From Saprospiraceae bacterium (lineage in GTDB: Bacteria; Bacteroidota; Bacteroidia; Chitinophagales; Saprospiraceae), in the NCBI GenBank assembly GCA_028285085.1, contig JANQQI010000111.1:28775-92774 (forward strand): a stretch of DNA of 64,000 bases, in the 5' to 3' direction. The position numbers and the translations under genes were made by a program. The notes beneath the pieces are model-generated. The model saw only the letters and a list, made by a program, of their open reading frames with translations, was not told where the DNA came from and made no database searches. The number at the start of each line of letters is the position of its first letter. Position 1 is the first letter of the stretch. Positions 51,271 through 60,179 of this stretch are shown here, one piece after another.

Positions 51271-51847
51271 GCGGGTTTTCTAAGCCACCGAGGAGCAGGC
51301 GCGTCATATCGGCTTCGAGCTGCTCGATGCTAATTTCTCGATCCGGGCGATACCAATAATGGACCCAGCGTACCGCTGTCAATAAAGTGTAAAGTGCTAC
51401 ATTAGAATCAACCGATCTAAAATCACCATTTGCAATACCCTGCTCGATGATGGCTTTACAACGTTGCTCGTAGTCGCGGCGCAGTTGTAGAAATTTTCCC
51501 AAGGATGGCTCGCTCAGATGTCGCCACTCATCGTTAAAAACGGTAATCGACGTAGCATTTTGCGTAGCGATCGTGATGTGCAGTCGGATCAAGGCTCTTA
51601 GCTGCTCGGCGGGCGTAGCGGCCGTAGCTTCAATTTTCTGAATACCGTCAGTAAATTCCTGAGCACAATCAAAGCAAATCTTTTGGAGTACCTCTTCTTT
51701 CGACTTAAGATGATTATACAAACTCGATGCCTGCTCCAATCCGACGCGCTCGGCTAATTCACGCATCGAAGCGGCCAGGTAACCCTTTTCGCGGAACAAC
51801 TGAGCAGCGGCAGCAAATACCATTTCTTTTCGGGAAGGCTTCGCCAT
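51251..51847 (-). CDS. TetR-family transcriptional regulator, probable paa repressor (PaaR-like)
   Basis: 198 aa. N-terminal TetR helix-turn-helix: AAAQLFREKGYLAASMREL, AERVGLEQASSLYNHLKSKE, then a helical ligand domain ending in a tail with NPPSSPPE. It follows paaE by 6 bp, so it is co-transcribed. The palindrome ACGAA-N6-TTCGT occurs at the start of its own operon (52940-52955) and upstream of paaA. By analogy with TetR-type PaaR proteins, it probably represses paa genes and is released by phenylacetyl-CoA. The overlap with the convergent GreA-like gene may add antisense interference. Confidence 0.88.
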   Translation of the reverse strand: MAKPSRKEMVFAAAAQLFREKGYLAASMRELAERVGLEQASSLYNHLKSKEEVLQKICFDCAQEFTDGIQKIEATAATPAEQLRALIRLHITIATQNATSITVFNDEWRHLSEPSLGKFLQLRRDYEQRCKAIIEQGIANGDFRSVDSNVALYTLLTAVRWVHYWYRPDREISIEQLEADMTRLLLGGLENPPSSPPE

Positions 51848-51853
51848 ATCAAA

Positions 51854-52936
51854 TTATTGTTGGTCGAAATCTACGATGATACGCTCGCTGCGCGGATGGG
51901 ATTGACAGGTGAGGATAAATCCAGCTTCTACCTCTTCGGGTTCAAGTGCGTAGTTAACATCCATTTCCACAGTACCTTCCACCAGCTTGGCCCGACAGGT
52001 GCAGCAAACGCCTCCTTTACAGGCAAAGGGCAAATCAGCACCTTGCTTCAAGGCAGCATCTAATAGACTTTCACCACCATAACGCAACGAAAAATCAAAT
52101 TCGATGCCGTCCAGTTTCACCGTAATGGCGCTTTCCTGCTCCGCATCAATTTGTGTCTCGGCGGTTGCAGTACGCGGCTTACCCAGATTTCCTACCGGCG
52201 AAGTAAATAGTTCAAAGTGGATTTTATTTTCGGCCACGCCCAATCCAACTAATGATTCTTTCACACCTCGGATCATGGGCTCCGGTCCGCAGAGAAAATA
52301 AGCAGAAACTCTACCGGGCTCGAAAAATACTTTGCTGTAAGCAGTACATTTTTCTCCGTCGATGCGACCATTGAAGATGGCACTCCCCAAGCGTTCCTGA
52401 CTTAAAATATGATGTACGCTCAATCGCTCCAGATAAGTACTTTTCAAGGCTTCGATTTCTTCCCGGAAAATAATGCTGTCGACCGTTTTGTTACCGTAAA
52501 AAAGGGTAAACCGACTCTCCGGCTCAATTTGTAAAACCGATTTCATAATCGACAACACCGGCGTAATGCCACTTCCGGCGACAAAAGCAACATAATGGTT
52601 AGCGTTAGAAGCGGCCAAAGTAGTATAGAAATTACCCATTGGCTCCATGACCTGTAGGGTATCTCCAATCTGCAATTGTTCATTAGCAAAAGTTGAAAAT
52701 CGTCCTTGTGGCACTTTTTTGATGGCCACTCGGAGCTCTCCGTCCAAGGGGCTACTACAGATTGAATAGGAGCGTCGCACATCTTCATCGTTAATAGTAG
52801 CGCGAAGCGTGAGGTATTGACCTTGTATAAATTGGAAATCATCCGACAGGTCTGACGGTACCGCAAAAGCAATAGAAACAGTATCAGCCGTTTCTCGGCG
52901 TAAATCAGCGATCGTTAAGGCGTGAAATTTTGACAT
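51854..52936 (-). CDS. paaE: 1,2-phenylacetyl-CoA epoxidase reductase subunit PaaE
   Basis: 360-aa FAD/2Fe-2S reductase that passes electrons from NADPH to the PaaAC di-iron site. FAD-binding motif RRSYSICSSP, NAD-binding region (VAGSGITPVLSIMKSVL), and a C-terminal plant-type ferredoxin domain with CKGGVCCTC and a fourth Cys in ILTCQSHP. Located 13 kb from paaABCD but carrying the same operator at its start. It heads a two-gene operon with the TetR regulator. Confidence 0.95.
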   Translation of the reverse strand: MSKFHALTIADLRRETADTVSIAFAVPSDLSDDFQFIQGQYLTLRATINDEDVRRSYSICSSPLDGELRVAIKKVPQGRFSTFANEQLQIGDTLQVMEPMGNFYTTLAASNANHYVAFVAGSGITPVLSIMKSVLQIEPESRFTLFYGNKTVDSIIFREEIEALKSTYLERLSVHHILSQERLGSAIFNGRIDGEKCTAYSKVFFEPGRVSAYFLCGPEPMIRGVKESLVGLGVAENKIHFELFTSPVGNLGKPRTATAETQIDAEQESAITVKLDGIEFDFSLRYGGESLLDAALKQGADLPFACKGGVCCTCRAKLVEGTVEMDVNYALEPEEVEAGFILTCQSHPRSERIIVDFDQQ

Positions 52937-52939
52937 AAT

Positions 52940-52955
52940 ACGAATGAGTGTTCGT
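52940..52955. promoter_or_regulatory. Palindromic operator at the paaE start
   Basis: ACGAATGAGTGTTCGT, the same ACGAA-N6-TTCGT pattern as upstream of paaA. It lies 3 bp before the paaE ATG, overlapping the expected transcription start set by the -7 box at 52959-52966. This fits repression. Confidence 0.62.
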
Positions 52956-52958
52956 TCG

Positions 52959-52966
52959 CAAATATA
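52959..52966 (-). promoter_or_regulatory. -7 box of paaE
   Basis: TATATTTG on the minus strand, an exact TAnnTTTG. No TTTG at the expected -33 position was found, so the promoter is only half supported. Confidence 0.45.
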
Positions 52967-53055
52967 GGCAAGCCAAACACTAAATCCAGATATTCTACCA
53001 AAAAACTAAGTGGGAATCAGGCAAAATAGCCAAAATCTTAAAGGTAGGAAATACA

Positions 53056-53087
53056 AAAGTGTATTCCGCCGAGGCAGAATACACTTT
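53056..53087 (-). terminator. Terminator of rpsT
   Basis: Arms AAAGTGTATTCCGC and GCAGAATACACTTT (14 bp with one G.U in minus-strand RNA). It lies 34 bp past the rpsT stop and is followed by CTTTTGTATTT on the minus strand. Confidence 0.8.
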
Positions 53088-53120
53088 GCATTCTATCGTA
53101 TATTCTTAAAATTCTATTAC

Positions 53121-53372
53121 TTAGAGACCGTTGACGAAACGAGTCAACTTGCCTTTAAGGTTACTAGCTTTATTCTTATGCCAGTTACCGTTCTTAGCCA
53201 AACGATCAATCTTGCTGATCACTTTAGCAAGAAAACCCTGCGCTTCTTCTTTATCCGTCATCGAACGCAACTGTTTGATAGCGGTACGGGTTGATTTCTT
53301 ATAGTAACGATTATGGATACGTTTTTTCGCATCCTGACGCATTCGTTTTTTAGCTGACTTATGATTTGCCAT
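53121..53372 (-). CDS. rpsT: 30S ribosomal protein S20
   Basis: 83 aa, very basic, starting MANHKSAKKRMRQDAKK and containing NRYYKKSTRTAIKQLR; classic S20, which binds 16S rRNA early in 30S assembly. Monocistronic with its own consensus promoter and terminator. Length matches the family (about 83-90). Confidence 0.98.
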   Translation of the reverse strand: MANHKSAKKRMRQDAKKRIHNRYYKKSTRTAIKQLRSMTDKEEAQGFLAKVISKIDRLAKNGNWHKNKASNLKGKLTRFVNGL

Positions 53373-53410
53373 AACTTGTGTTCAAATTCAACTTTAAAAT
53401 TTTCGGAGTG

Positions 53411-53441
53411 CAAAGTTAAGTTATTTGAACTTAAAACCAAA
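53411..53441 (-). promoter_or_regulatory. Consensus promoter of rpsT
   Basis: Minus-strand reading: TTTG (53438-53441), exact 19-nt spacer, TAACTTTG (53411-53418), 39 bp upstream of the rpsT ATG. A textbook Bacteroidota housekeeping promoter. Confidence 0.8.
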
Positions 53442-53579
53442 GATTCGCTAAAAAATATTTCAACAAAAATCATCTGAATACCGTTGATATGGCAGCATAA
53501 TTGATAAAATTCTACGATATTTGCCCAAATGTTTTGTCACCTCTAAAAATGGTGCAAAAAGGAAATAAAATCAATAAAA

Positions 53580-56324
53580 ATGATCGACTATTCTTACGTG
53601 TTCAATGCCCATCCCTCGTTCATTGAATCAATGTATCAGAAGTACCTCGAAAACCCCGAACAAATTGAAGCCGGCTGGCGTACTTTTTTCCAAGGTTTTG
53701 ACTTTGCCAGTGCCGCAAACGGTAGTAATGGCGCCACCAATGGCCAAGCTACTGGCACAGCCTTCAATGCCAAAGAATTTGGTGTGCTGTCTATTATCCA
53801 TGGATTTCGTACCCGTGGACACCTTTTATCCACTACAAATCCAATCCGCAACCGCCGGGATCGGTCGCCACACCTCGATCTGAGCGATTACAGCCTATCC
53901 GAGAAAGATCTTGATCAGGTTTTCGTCGCTGGTGAAGAGATCGGCCTTAAAAACGCCACCCTACAGCAAATCCTCGATCGCCTGCGTGTGATCTATTGTG
54001 GCAACATCGGTGTCGAGTACACCCACATTGAAGATCGTAAGAAACGCATGTGGCTCCGCAATAAAATTGAAGGCGTTCCCTCTCAAGGTTTTGGCCTGAG
54101 CATGGAGAAAAAGCGTAGAATTCTTGAAAAACTAAACGGTGCAGTAGGTTTCGAACGCTTTCTGCATACTAAATACATTGGTCAAAAACGCTTCTCACTC
54201 GAAGGTGGTGAGACCGCGATTGCGGCGTTAGACGCCATTATTAATAAGGCGTCCGAAGATAAAGTTGAAGAAGTCGTGATTGGTATGGCCCACCGCGGAC
54301 GCTTGAACGTCCTGGCCAATATCATGGGAAAAACGTACGAGCAAATCTTTAATGAATTTGAAGGGACAGCGATTCCTGATTTGAGCTTCGGTGATGGTGA
54401 TGTGAAATACCACTTGGGCTTCTCTTCGCAGGTCAACGCTAGCTCTGGTCGTTTGATGAATTTAAAACTCGTTCCGAATCCTTCGCATCTAGAATCGGTA
54501 AATCCAGTCGTAGAGGGATTCTCTCGGGCCAAAGCAGATATTCTTTATAAAAGTGAATATGACCATATTCTGCCAATCCTAATTCATGGTGACGCGGCGA
54601 TTGCCGGTCAGGGTGTCGTGTACGAAACGGTGCAGATGAGTAAACTCGAAGGTTATCATACTGGCGGGACGATTCATTTTGTGATTAACAACCAAATCGG
54701 TTTTACCACTGATTTTGACGATGCCCGCTCTGCAACTTACTGTACTGGTGTTGCCAGTTTAGTACAAGCCCCAGTATTCCACGTCAATGGAGATGATCCT
54801 GAAGCTGTAATTTATGCCGCTGAATTGGCTACGGAATACCGCCAACTATTCAATAATGATGTATTCATCGACATGGTCTGCTACCGTAAACACGGTCACA
54901 ACGAAGGAGATGATCCTGAGTTTACGCAACCAGAGATGTACAAATTCATCAAATCGCACGACGATCCACGTAAAATCTATTCTCAGAAGTTGATCAATAG
55001 TGGAGATGTTGAAAAAGAGATGGCTGAAAAAATGGAGAAGGAGTTCTGGGATAACCTCCAGGCTCGCCTCGATATGGTGAAACAAAAGCCATTACCCTAC
55101 GACTATCAGCAACCGGAGGTCGCTTGGCGTAAATTGAAAAAATCGGCCGAAGCGAAAGATTTTGAAAAGTCTCCAAAGACCGGTGTCGATCGCAAAGTTA
55201 TTGATCGCATCAATAACCATTTGATGACCATCCCGGAGGGTTTCAATCCACTTGGAAAAATCAACCGTCTCCTAAAAGGCAAGAAAAAACTACTAGATAA
55301 GAATCAGATCGACTGGGCCATGGGTGAATTACTGGCCTACGGTAGTTTGCTCCTTGAGGAATATGATGTGCGCATGAGCGGTCAGGATGTCAAACGTGGT
55401 ACATTCTCTCACCGACACGCTGTTTTCAATGATAGTAAAACCTTTGATGAGTATAACCGTTTGGGCAGCATGGCCGAAAAGCAAGGGCAATTTCGCATTT
55501 TCAATTCCTTGCTCTCAGAATTTGCGGTATTGGGCTTCGAATACGGTTACTCATTAGCTACACCTAATTCACTTGTCATCTGGGAGGCACAGTTTGGAGA
55601 TTTCTACAACGGTGCGCAAACAATGGTCGACCAGTATATTTCTGCGGCCGAAAGTAAATGGCAGCGAATGAGTGGTTTGGTTATGCTGTTGCCGCACGGC
55701 TACGCAGGCCAAGGCCCTGAGCATTCGAGCGCGCGCCTCGAACGATTCTTGCAGTCTTGTGCTGAATTTAATATGGTGGTGGCTAATATCACTACACCAG
55801 CCAACTTCTTCCACGCCTTGCGGCGTCAGATTGCTTGGTCATTCCGCAAGCCGCTGATCGTGATGTCGCCAAAATCTTTACTGCGTCATCCGCGTTGTGT
55901 CTCTGATATTGATGCCCTATCTACAGGCAACACCTTCCAGGAAACTTTCGATGATCCAACGATTACTTCGGCGGCCAAAGCCAAGAAAGTGAAAAAAGCG
56001 CTGTTCTGCACCGGTAAGGTATATTACGATTTGCTGGCCGAGCAAGAGGCGCAAAACCGCACGGATGTAGCCATTATCCGTATTGAGCAACTCTATCCGA
56101 TTGCCGAAAAGCAATTGGCAGCCTTATTCAAGAAATACAAAGCCGCTCAATGTGTCTGGGTTCAGGAAGAACCAGAGAATATGGGGGCATGGCGTTTTAT
56201 GCACAGCCACTTCCCAAATCAGTTTGAAGTAGTGGCTCGTAAGGCCAGTGCCTCTCCAGCCACTGGTTATAAAAAAGTCCACGACGATCAGCAAAAAGAT
56301 ATCGTCAAGCGGGCTTTCGCCTAG
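53580..56324 (+). CDS. sucA: 2-oxoglutarate dehydrogenase E1 component
   Basis: 914 aa (E. coli SucA is 933). Thiamine-diphosphate-dependent decarboxylase of the TCA-cycle 2-oxoglutarate dehydrogenase complex. The N-terminal E2-binding part is MIDYSYVFNAHPSFIESMYQ. The catalytic domain contains IGMAHRGRLNVLANIMGK, GDAAIAGQGVVYET and VCYRKHGHNEGDDPEFTQP, including the TPP and metal-binding regions. The C-terminal domain has LVMLLPHGYAGQGPEHSSAR. No sucB follows within the window, although E2 is often adjacent. It ends at a strong terminator. Confidence 0.98.
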   Translation: MIDYSYVFNAHPSFIESMYQKYLENPEQIEAGWRTFFQGFDFASAANGSNGATNGQATGTAFNAKEFGVLSIIHGFRTRGHLLSTTNPIRNRRDRSPHLDLSDYSLSEKDLDQVFVAGEEIGLKNATLQQILDRLRVIYCGNIGVEYTHIEDRKKRMWLRNKIEGVPSQGFGLSMEKKRRILEKLNGAVGFERFLHTKYIGQKRFSLEGGETAIAALDAIINKASEDKVEEVVIGMAHRGRLNVLANIMGKTYEQIFNEFEGTAIPDLSFGDGDVKYHLGFSSQVNASSGRLMNLKLVPNPSHLESVNPVVEGFSRAKADILYKSEYDHILPILIHGDAAIAGQGVVYETVQMSKLEGYHTGGTIHFVINNQIGFTTDFDDARSATYCTGVASLVQAPVFHVNGDDPEAVIYAAELATEYRQLFNNDVFIDMVCYRKHGHNEGDDPEFTQPEMYKFIKSHDDPRKIYSQKLINSGDVEKEMAEKMEKEFWDNLQARLDMVKQKPLPYDYQQPEVAWRKLKKSAEAKDFEKSPKTGVDRKVIDRINNHLMTIPEGFNPLGKINRLLKGKKKLLDKNQIDWAMGELLAYGSLLLEEYDVRMSGQDVKRGTFSHRHAVFNDSKTFDEYNRLGSMAEKQGQFRIFNSLLSEFAVLGFEYGYSLATPNSLVIWEAQFGDFYNGAQTMVDQYISAAESKWQRMSGLVMLLPHGYAGQGPEHSSARLERFLQSCAEFNMVVANITTPANFFHALRRQIAWSFRKPLIVMSPKSLLRHPRCVSDIDALSTGNTFQETFDDPTITSAAKAKKVKKALFCTGKVYYDLLAEQEAQNRTDVAIIRIEQLYPIAEKQLAALFKKYKAAQCVWVQEEPENMGAWRFMHSHFPNQFEVVARKASASPATGYKKVHDDQQKDIVKRAFA

Positions 56325-56344
56325 CACTGAAGTAAATAATGACA

Positions 56345-56377
56345 ACAAAGCCGATCCAAATTCTGGATCGGCTTTGT
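56345..56377 (+). terminator. Terminator of sucA
   Basis: Perfect 14-bp arms ACAAAGCCGATCCA and TGGATCGGCTTTGT with a 5-nt loop, 20 bp past the stop. The T-run is short (CTTTGT), but the stem is strong. Confidence 0.85.
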
Positions 56378-56449
56378 GCATTTTAGAACAAAAAGATTTA
56401 TTTCTTTTAAATTTGAAGCATTGTACCCCTCAAAGAAAACCTACAATCT

Positions 56450-57580
56450 ATGCCACGAGATCCGCTGGACGTTGTACGTTATAATGATGCGCTTCAAATC
56501 ACCATGCGGTGGTTTAGTCCCAAGGCTTACTTCTTTTTATTCTTTACCCTTTTCTGGAATGTCTTTCTGTTATTTTGGTACAGTATGGTATTCATAGGCG
56601 ATGCACCATTGTTGTTTCTACTCTTTCCACTCCTTCACGTCGCAGTCGGAGTAGGTATGGCCTATTATACGCTTTGTCTATTTTTAAACCGAACGCACGT
56701 AGATGTCGATCAGCGACAAATCAGTATACGCCATCAACCCATCCCCTGGTGGCGAGGCAACAAGCATTATGATCCCCAAGACATCAATCAATTGTACGTT
56801 AAAGAAAAAGTAGCTTACACTAAGAATCGGCAGCCACATTACGCCTATGAGCTACGCGCCAAGCTAAAGGATGGACGCGATCAGTCTATCATTAGCATCA
56901 ATCAATCTTCCAGCACGGCCATGCAAGAGGTTGAAAGTTACATTGAGGAATTTCTTGGGATCAACGATCGCCCCGTCAAAGGCGAATACGGTAAGCGCAA
57001 TAATAATCCTCAGCCTAGAAGACAGCGCCGAGATTTTTCGGACGATCCCTTGGAAGAAGTATTTGCGTCTACCCTGCATCAAAACTTTGAATTGCAAGGA
57101 CAGCTCCTCGAAGTGATTAGCCTCACCCAATATGACTGGCATAACGGCAATTCTGATAAGCAGCTGCAAGTTGTGAACACCAACAACGAAGAACAATTGG
57201 TCTATATTGAACAAAACAAAGCCCGCTGGCGGGCCAGCCGAGAGTCTTCAATGAATTATGCAGAGCTGCGGAGCTTAAACATCGATCCAAAGCAACCGGC
57301 CAATACCCTGAGTTGGAACGGCATTCAATATCACCTGCAGGACCATCGCGTTGGTTCTAGTTTTATGACCGCCGTTAATAATCCAATCAAAGTTGAGCAA
57401 TGGCTATACCTGTCCGAAGACAAACAGCGCCACTTACGATTGTTAAATCACGACGGCCAACTCAGCATTCACCTTGGCGAACGCTTAAAGTCCGATGATT
57501 TTAATAAACGGCTCAATCTCAATGCTCCCCCTCCCAACCCGGAGGCACAGCCACGCTGGGACGACGAGGATTTTGTATAA
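56450..57580 (+). CDS. Membrane protein of unknown function
   Basis: 376 aa. Two transmembrane helices are near 24-48 and 52-76 (PKAYFFLFFTLFWNVFLLFW; LLFPLLHVAVGVGMAYYTLC). A cytoplasmic beta-rich domain follows, with HVDVDQRQISIRHQPIPWWR, resembling a PH-like fold. After a basic, Asn/Arg-rich linker there is a C-terminal domain (about 215-350) with repeated short strands and Trp (YDWHNGNSDKQLQVVNT; ARWRASRE) that loosely recalls DUF4178 proteins. No family is certain. It is the first gene of a plus-strand cluster with the AraC regulator (16 bp gap) and the PDZ-hydrolase (33 bp gap). Confidence 0.7.
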   Translation: MPRDPLDVVRYNDALQITMRWFSPKAYFFLFFTLFWNVFLLFWYSMVFIGDAPLLFLLFPLLHVAVGVGMAYYTLCLFLNRTHVDVDQRQISIRHQPIPWWRGNKHYDPQDINQLYVKEKVAYTKNRQPHYAYELRAKLKDGRDQSIISINQSSSTAMQEVESYIEEFLGINDRPVKGEYGKRNNNPQPRRQRRDFSDDPLEEVFASTLHQNFELQGQLLEVISLTQYDWHNGNSDKQLQVVNTNNEEQLVYIEQNKARWRASRESSMNYAELRSLNIDPKQPANTLSWNGIQYHLQDHRVGSSFMTAVNNPIKVEQWLYLSEDKQRHLRLLNHDGQLSIHLGERLKSDDFNKRLNLNAPPPNPEAQPRWDDEDFV

Positions 57581-57596
57581 TGAGAATGTCTAGCCT

Positions 57597-58616
57597 ATGA
57601 AACCCGATGTGCTTTTAGGTATAGTCAGTAGTGCGGGATTAGTGCATGCCGCTTTCCTCATTGGCCTCCTATTGCACCATCCTAAAGGCGATCGTCGAGC
57701 GCATGTCCTTCTGGCGCTTTTACTTTTTTCTGTACTTATTCGCATTGCAAAGTCGACGACCTATGCCCTTTTCGGTTTTACTCCGGTTTACTTCCCTGTT
57801 TTAGGTTTAATCGGAATGAGTATCAGTGGGCCAATACTTTACTACTATTTTTTACGGCTAAATCGTCAATGGCGTGCAATCAAGGGGATCGCCTATCTCC
57901 ATTTTGCACCAACGGTATTACTTCTCGTCCTCTTCTTCCCTTTCTTCCAAGATTGGATTTGGTGGGGATATTTAATTGTGATTGTACAAACTGTCATCTA
58001 CCTGGGCTATCTTTTACCATTTATTTTCAAAAAGGATGTAAGAGGTATTGCCAATCGCTGGCTCCAAGTCTGTTGGGGAAGTCTATTGGGCTTTTGGTCC
58101 ATTTATTTAATTCAGTTTATTGGTATTCCCGATGTCGGATACATATTCACAACGGCAGTAGCTGGTGCCCTCCTTTTTATTCTCAGCTATCTAGCCGTCT
58201 TTCGCTTTGAAGTCTTGGGAAAGATTCACCATTATCGTTTACAACAAACTCATTCCTCCAATAACAAACTAGGCCGTCAACTCCGACAAAAATTAGAATC
58301 CCCGGAGGTCTTTCGCAATGCTGATTTGACACTGGCTCAACTCGCCCAAGTGTTAGAGCTCTCACCTTCTCAACTCTCCAGACTTATCCAAATAGAATTT
58401 GGGCAAAGCTTCCCGGAAGTCATCAACCAGCTCCGCATTAGCTACGCACAACAACGATTACTGGATCAACGTCAACCCATTTCAAAAATTGAAGCCCTCG
58501 CTTATGAATCCGGCTTTCAATCGCCTTCCAGTTTTTATGCTTATTTTAAAAAACATGTGCGGATGACCCCCACTGAATTTCGAAAAAAACACTCCGGAGA
58601 ATTTCTCAGGAGATAG
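57597..58616 (+). CDS. Membrane-bound AraC-family transcriptional regulator
   Basis: 339 aa. The N-terminal 210 residues form about seven transmembrane helices (for example LLGIVSSAGLVHAAFLIGLL, FTTAVAGALLFILSYLAVF). The C-terminal AraC/XylS-type DNA-binding domain (about 240-335) has LTLAQLAQVLELSPSQLSRL, then IEALAYESGFQSPSSFYAYF, KKHVRMTPTEFR. This seven-helix plus AraC layout is common in Bacteroidota and implies sensing at the membrane. It overlaps no gene and lies 16 bp after the preceding membrane protein. Its regulatory target is unknown. Confidence 0.9.
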   Translation: MKPDVLLGIVSSAGLVHAAFLIGLLLHHPKGDRRAHVLLALLLFSVLIRIAKSTTYALFGFTPVYFPVLGLIGMSISGPILYYYFLRLNRQWRAIKGIAYLHFAPTVLLLVLFFPFFQDWIWWGYLIVIVQTVIYLGYLLPFIFKKDVRGIANRWLQVCWGSLLGFWSIYLIQFIGIPDVGYIFTTAVAGALLFILSYLAVFRFEVLGKIHHYRLQQTHSSNNKLGRQLRQKLESPEVFRNADLTLAQLAQVLELSPSQLSRLIQIEFGQSFPEVINQLRISYAQQRLLDQRQPISKIEALAYESGFQSPSSFYAYFKKHVRMTPTEFRKKHSGEFLRR

Positions 58617-58649
58617 ATCTGCTACTGATCGTGTAGTTTTCCCGAAAAA

Positions 58650-59987
58650 ATGAAAGCACGATCCATTTTCCTATTTTTCACCATCCACTTATTTTTTCTT
58701 CCTCTACTCATCGCCCAGTCAGCTCTTCCTCGGCAAGCCGACCTCGGTATGCGACTCCGCGCACCACAAGTTGGGCAGGCCGGAGCAGAGGTAAGCAGAA
58801 TCCAAGCGGGAGGCCTTGCCGACCAATTAGGCTTAGCGGTTGGGGACCGCATTTTTAGCATTAATGGCACCTTACTCGATAATCCAGGTGCTTTTGCCGA
58901 AGTGCAGCAATCATTAAAAGGCGGGCAAACGGCCAGCTTCCGCTGGCAGCATGAGAATCAATGGTACGAGAAAAAAGCAGAACTACCCCCTCTCCCACTT
59001 GAGCAATTTGCCCAAGCCGAGGTCCAATACGTACCGGTTTGGTCACCCTACGGCTATCGAGTTCAAACGCTGGTGACCCGTCCCAAGAACCAAAAAGGAT
59101 TACGCCCCGCTATTATCCTCGCCCGTTGGCTTAGTTGTAATGAAGTAGAACTACCAACTTCAGAAGAAAGCTACTCCGGTACCGATCATTTCCTCCGAGA
59201 TTTGATTGAACACTCTGGGGCGATTGTCATGCGCGTTGAAAAACCGGGCTTGGGGGATAGCGAAGGGCCCGTTTGCCGCGATGTCAGCTTCCAGGAAGAA
59301 CTCGCCGCGCATCGAGCCGCCTTTACCGCTTTGCGCCAGATGGAAGGCGTCGATACCAACCGGATCGTTATGCTCGGGATAAGCAATGGTTGTGGGTATG
59401 CTCCCTTGGTAGCAGAAGATTATCCCGTCCAAGGCTACGTGGTAATGGGGGGCTGGTGCAAGACTTGGTATGAACACATGCTCGAAATTGAGCGCCGTCG
59501 ATTTACCTTGCTCGGGGACTCTCCCGCCGAAGTATCTCGAAAAATGAAGCTTACCGAAGCCTTCTATTTAGAGTACTTGATCCAACAAGAACGACCCGAT
59601 GATATTTTGCGTCGACGGCCAGAGTTTCAAGAGGCCTGGCCATTTCAACCCGCTCATCAGTACGGTATACCTGCTGTTTACTTTCAACAATTGCAACAGT
59701 TGAATCTAGCGGGTGCTTGGAGCAAAGTCACTCAACCAACTCTGGTGCTTTACGGTGAATACGATTGGATCATGAGTCGTCAGGATCATGAAATGATCGT
59801 TGATCTGGTCAATCAAGCCGCAGGACAAGAAAAAGCATCCTTTAAGCTCTTACCACAAACCGGACACAATTTCCATCGCTTTTTAAATCAACAGCAAGCT
59901 TTTGACAATTACTGGAGCGGCCGCTACGATCCAGCATCCGGTCAAGCAGTACTGGATTGGTTAGAAGCCTTATGGGCCGAAAATTGA
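58650..59987 (+). CDS. Exported PDZ-domain alpha/beta hydrolase
   Basis: 445 aa. The signal peptide ends LLIAQS. Residues about 30-112 are a PDZ domain (GMRLRAPQ; SRIQAGGLADQLGLAVGDRI-FSINGTLL). The alpha/beta hydrolase domain follows: oxyanion region around EKPGLGDSEG, nucleophile S245 in GISNGCG, acid in YGEYDWIM and H406 in TGHNFHR. The cap region is extended. Likely a periplasmic esterase or acyl-peptidase-like enzyme; the PDZ part may restrict or localise substrates. A PDZ joined directly to an alpha/beta hydrolase is uncommon. It is followed by a small hairpin (59991-60006) without a T-run. Confidence 0.87.
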   Translation: MKARSIFLFFTIHLFFLPLLIAQSALPRQADLGMRLRAPQVGQAGAEVSRIQAGGLADQLGLAVGDRIFSINGTLLDNPGAFAEVQQSLKGGQTASFRWQHENQWYEKKAELPPLPLEQFAQAEVQYVPVWSPYGYRVQTLVTRPKNQKGLRPAIILARWLSCNEVELPTSEESYSGTDHFLRDLIEHSGAIVMRVEKPGLGDSEGPVCRDVSFQEELAAHRAAFTALRQMEGVDTNRIVMLGISNGCGYAPLVAEDYPVQGYVVMGGWCKTWYEHMLEIERRRFTLLGDSPAEVSRKMKLTEAFYLEYLIQQERPDDILRRRPEFQEAWPFQPAHQYGIPAVYFQQLQQLNLAGAWSKVTQPTLVLYGEYDWIMSRQDHEMIVDLVNQAAGQEKASFKLLPQTGHNFHRFLNQQQAFDNYWSGRYDPASGQAVLDWLEALWAEN

Positions 59988-59990
59988 GGT

Positions 59991-60006
59991 TGAGGAGACG
60001 TCCTCA
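59991..60006. repeat. Small hairpin after the PDZ-hydrolase gene
   Basis: TGAGGA-GACG-TCCTCA, a perfect 6-bp stem with a tetraloop 3 bp past the stop. No T-run follows, so termination is uncertain. The 170 bp after it contain no other recognised signal. Confidence 0.4.
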
Positions 60007-60179
60007 CAAAGACAGTTGCCCCATTTCTTGCATACATTAGGATATTAAACAGCAACCTACGGACAGTTTGCGCGGAGGGTTTGATCTAAATTAGACGAAA
60101 GTCGAAGCTTGATGAAGCCATTATTTGGGGCTAATCCCCGGATAGATTCGCTTCAAATAGATTCAAAGCACAATTGTCT

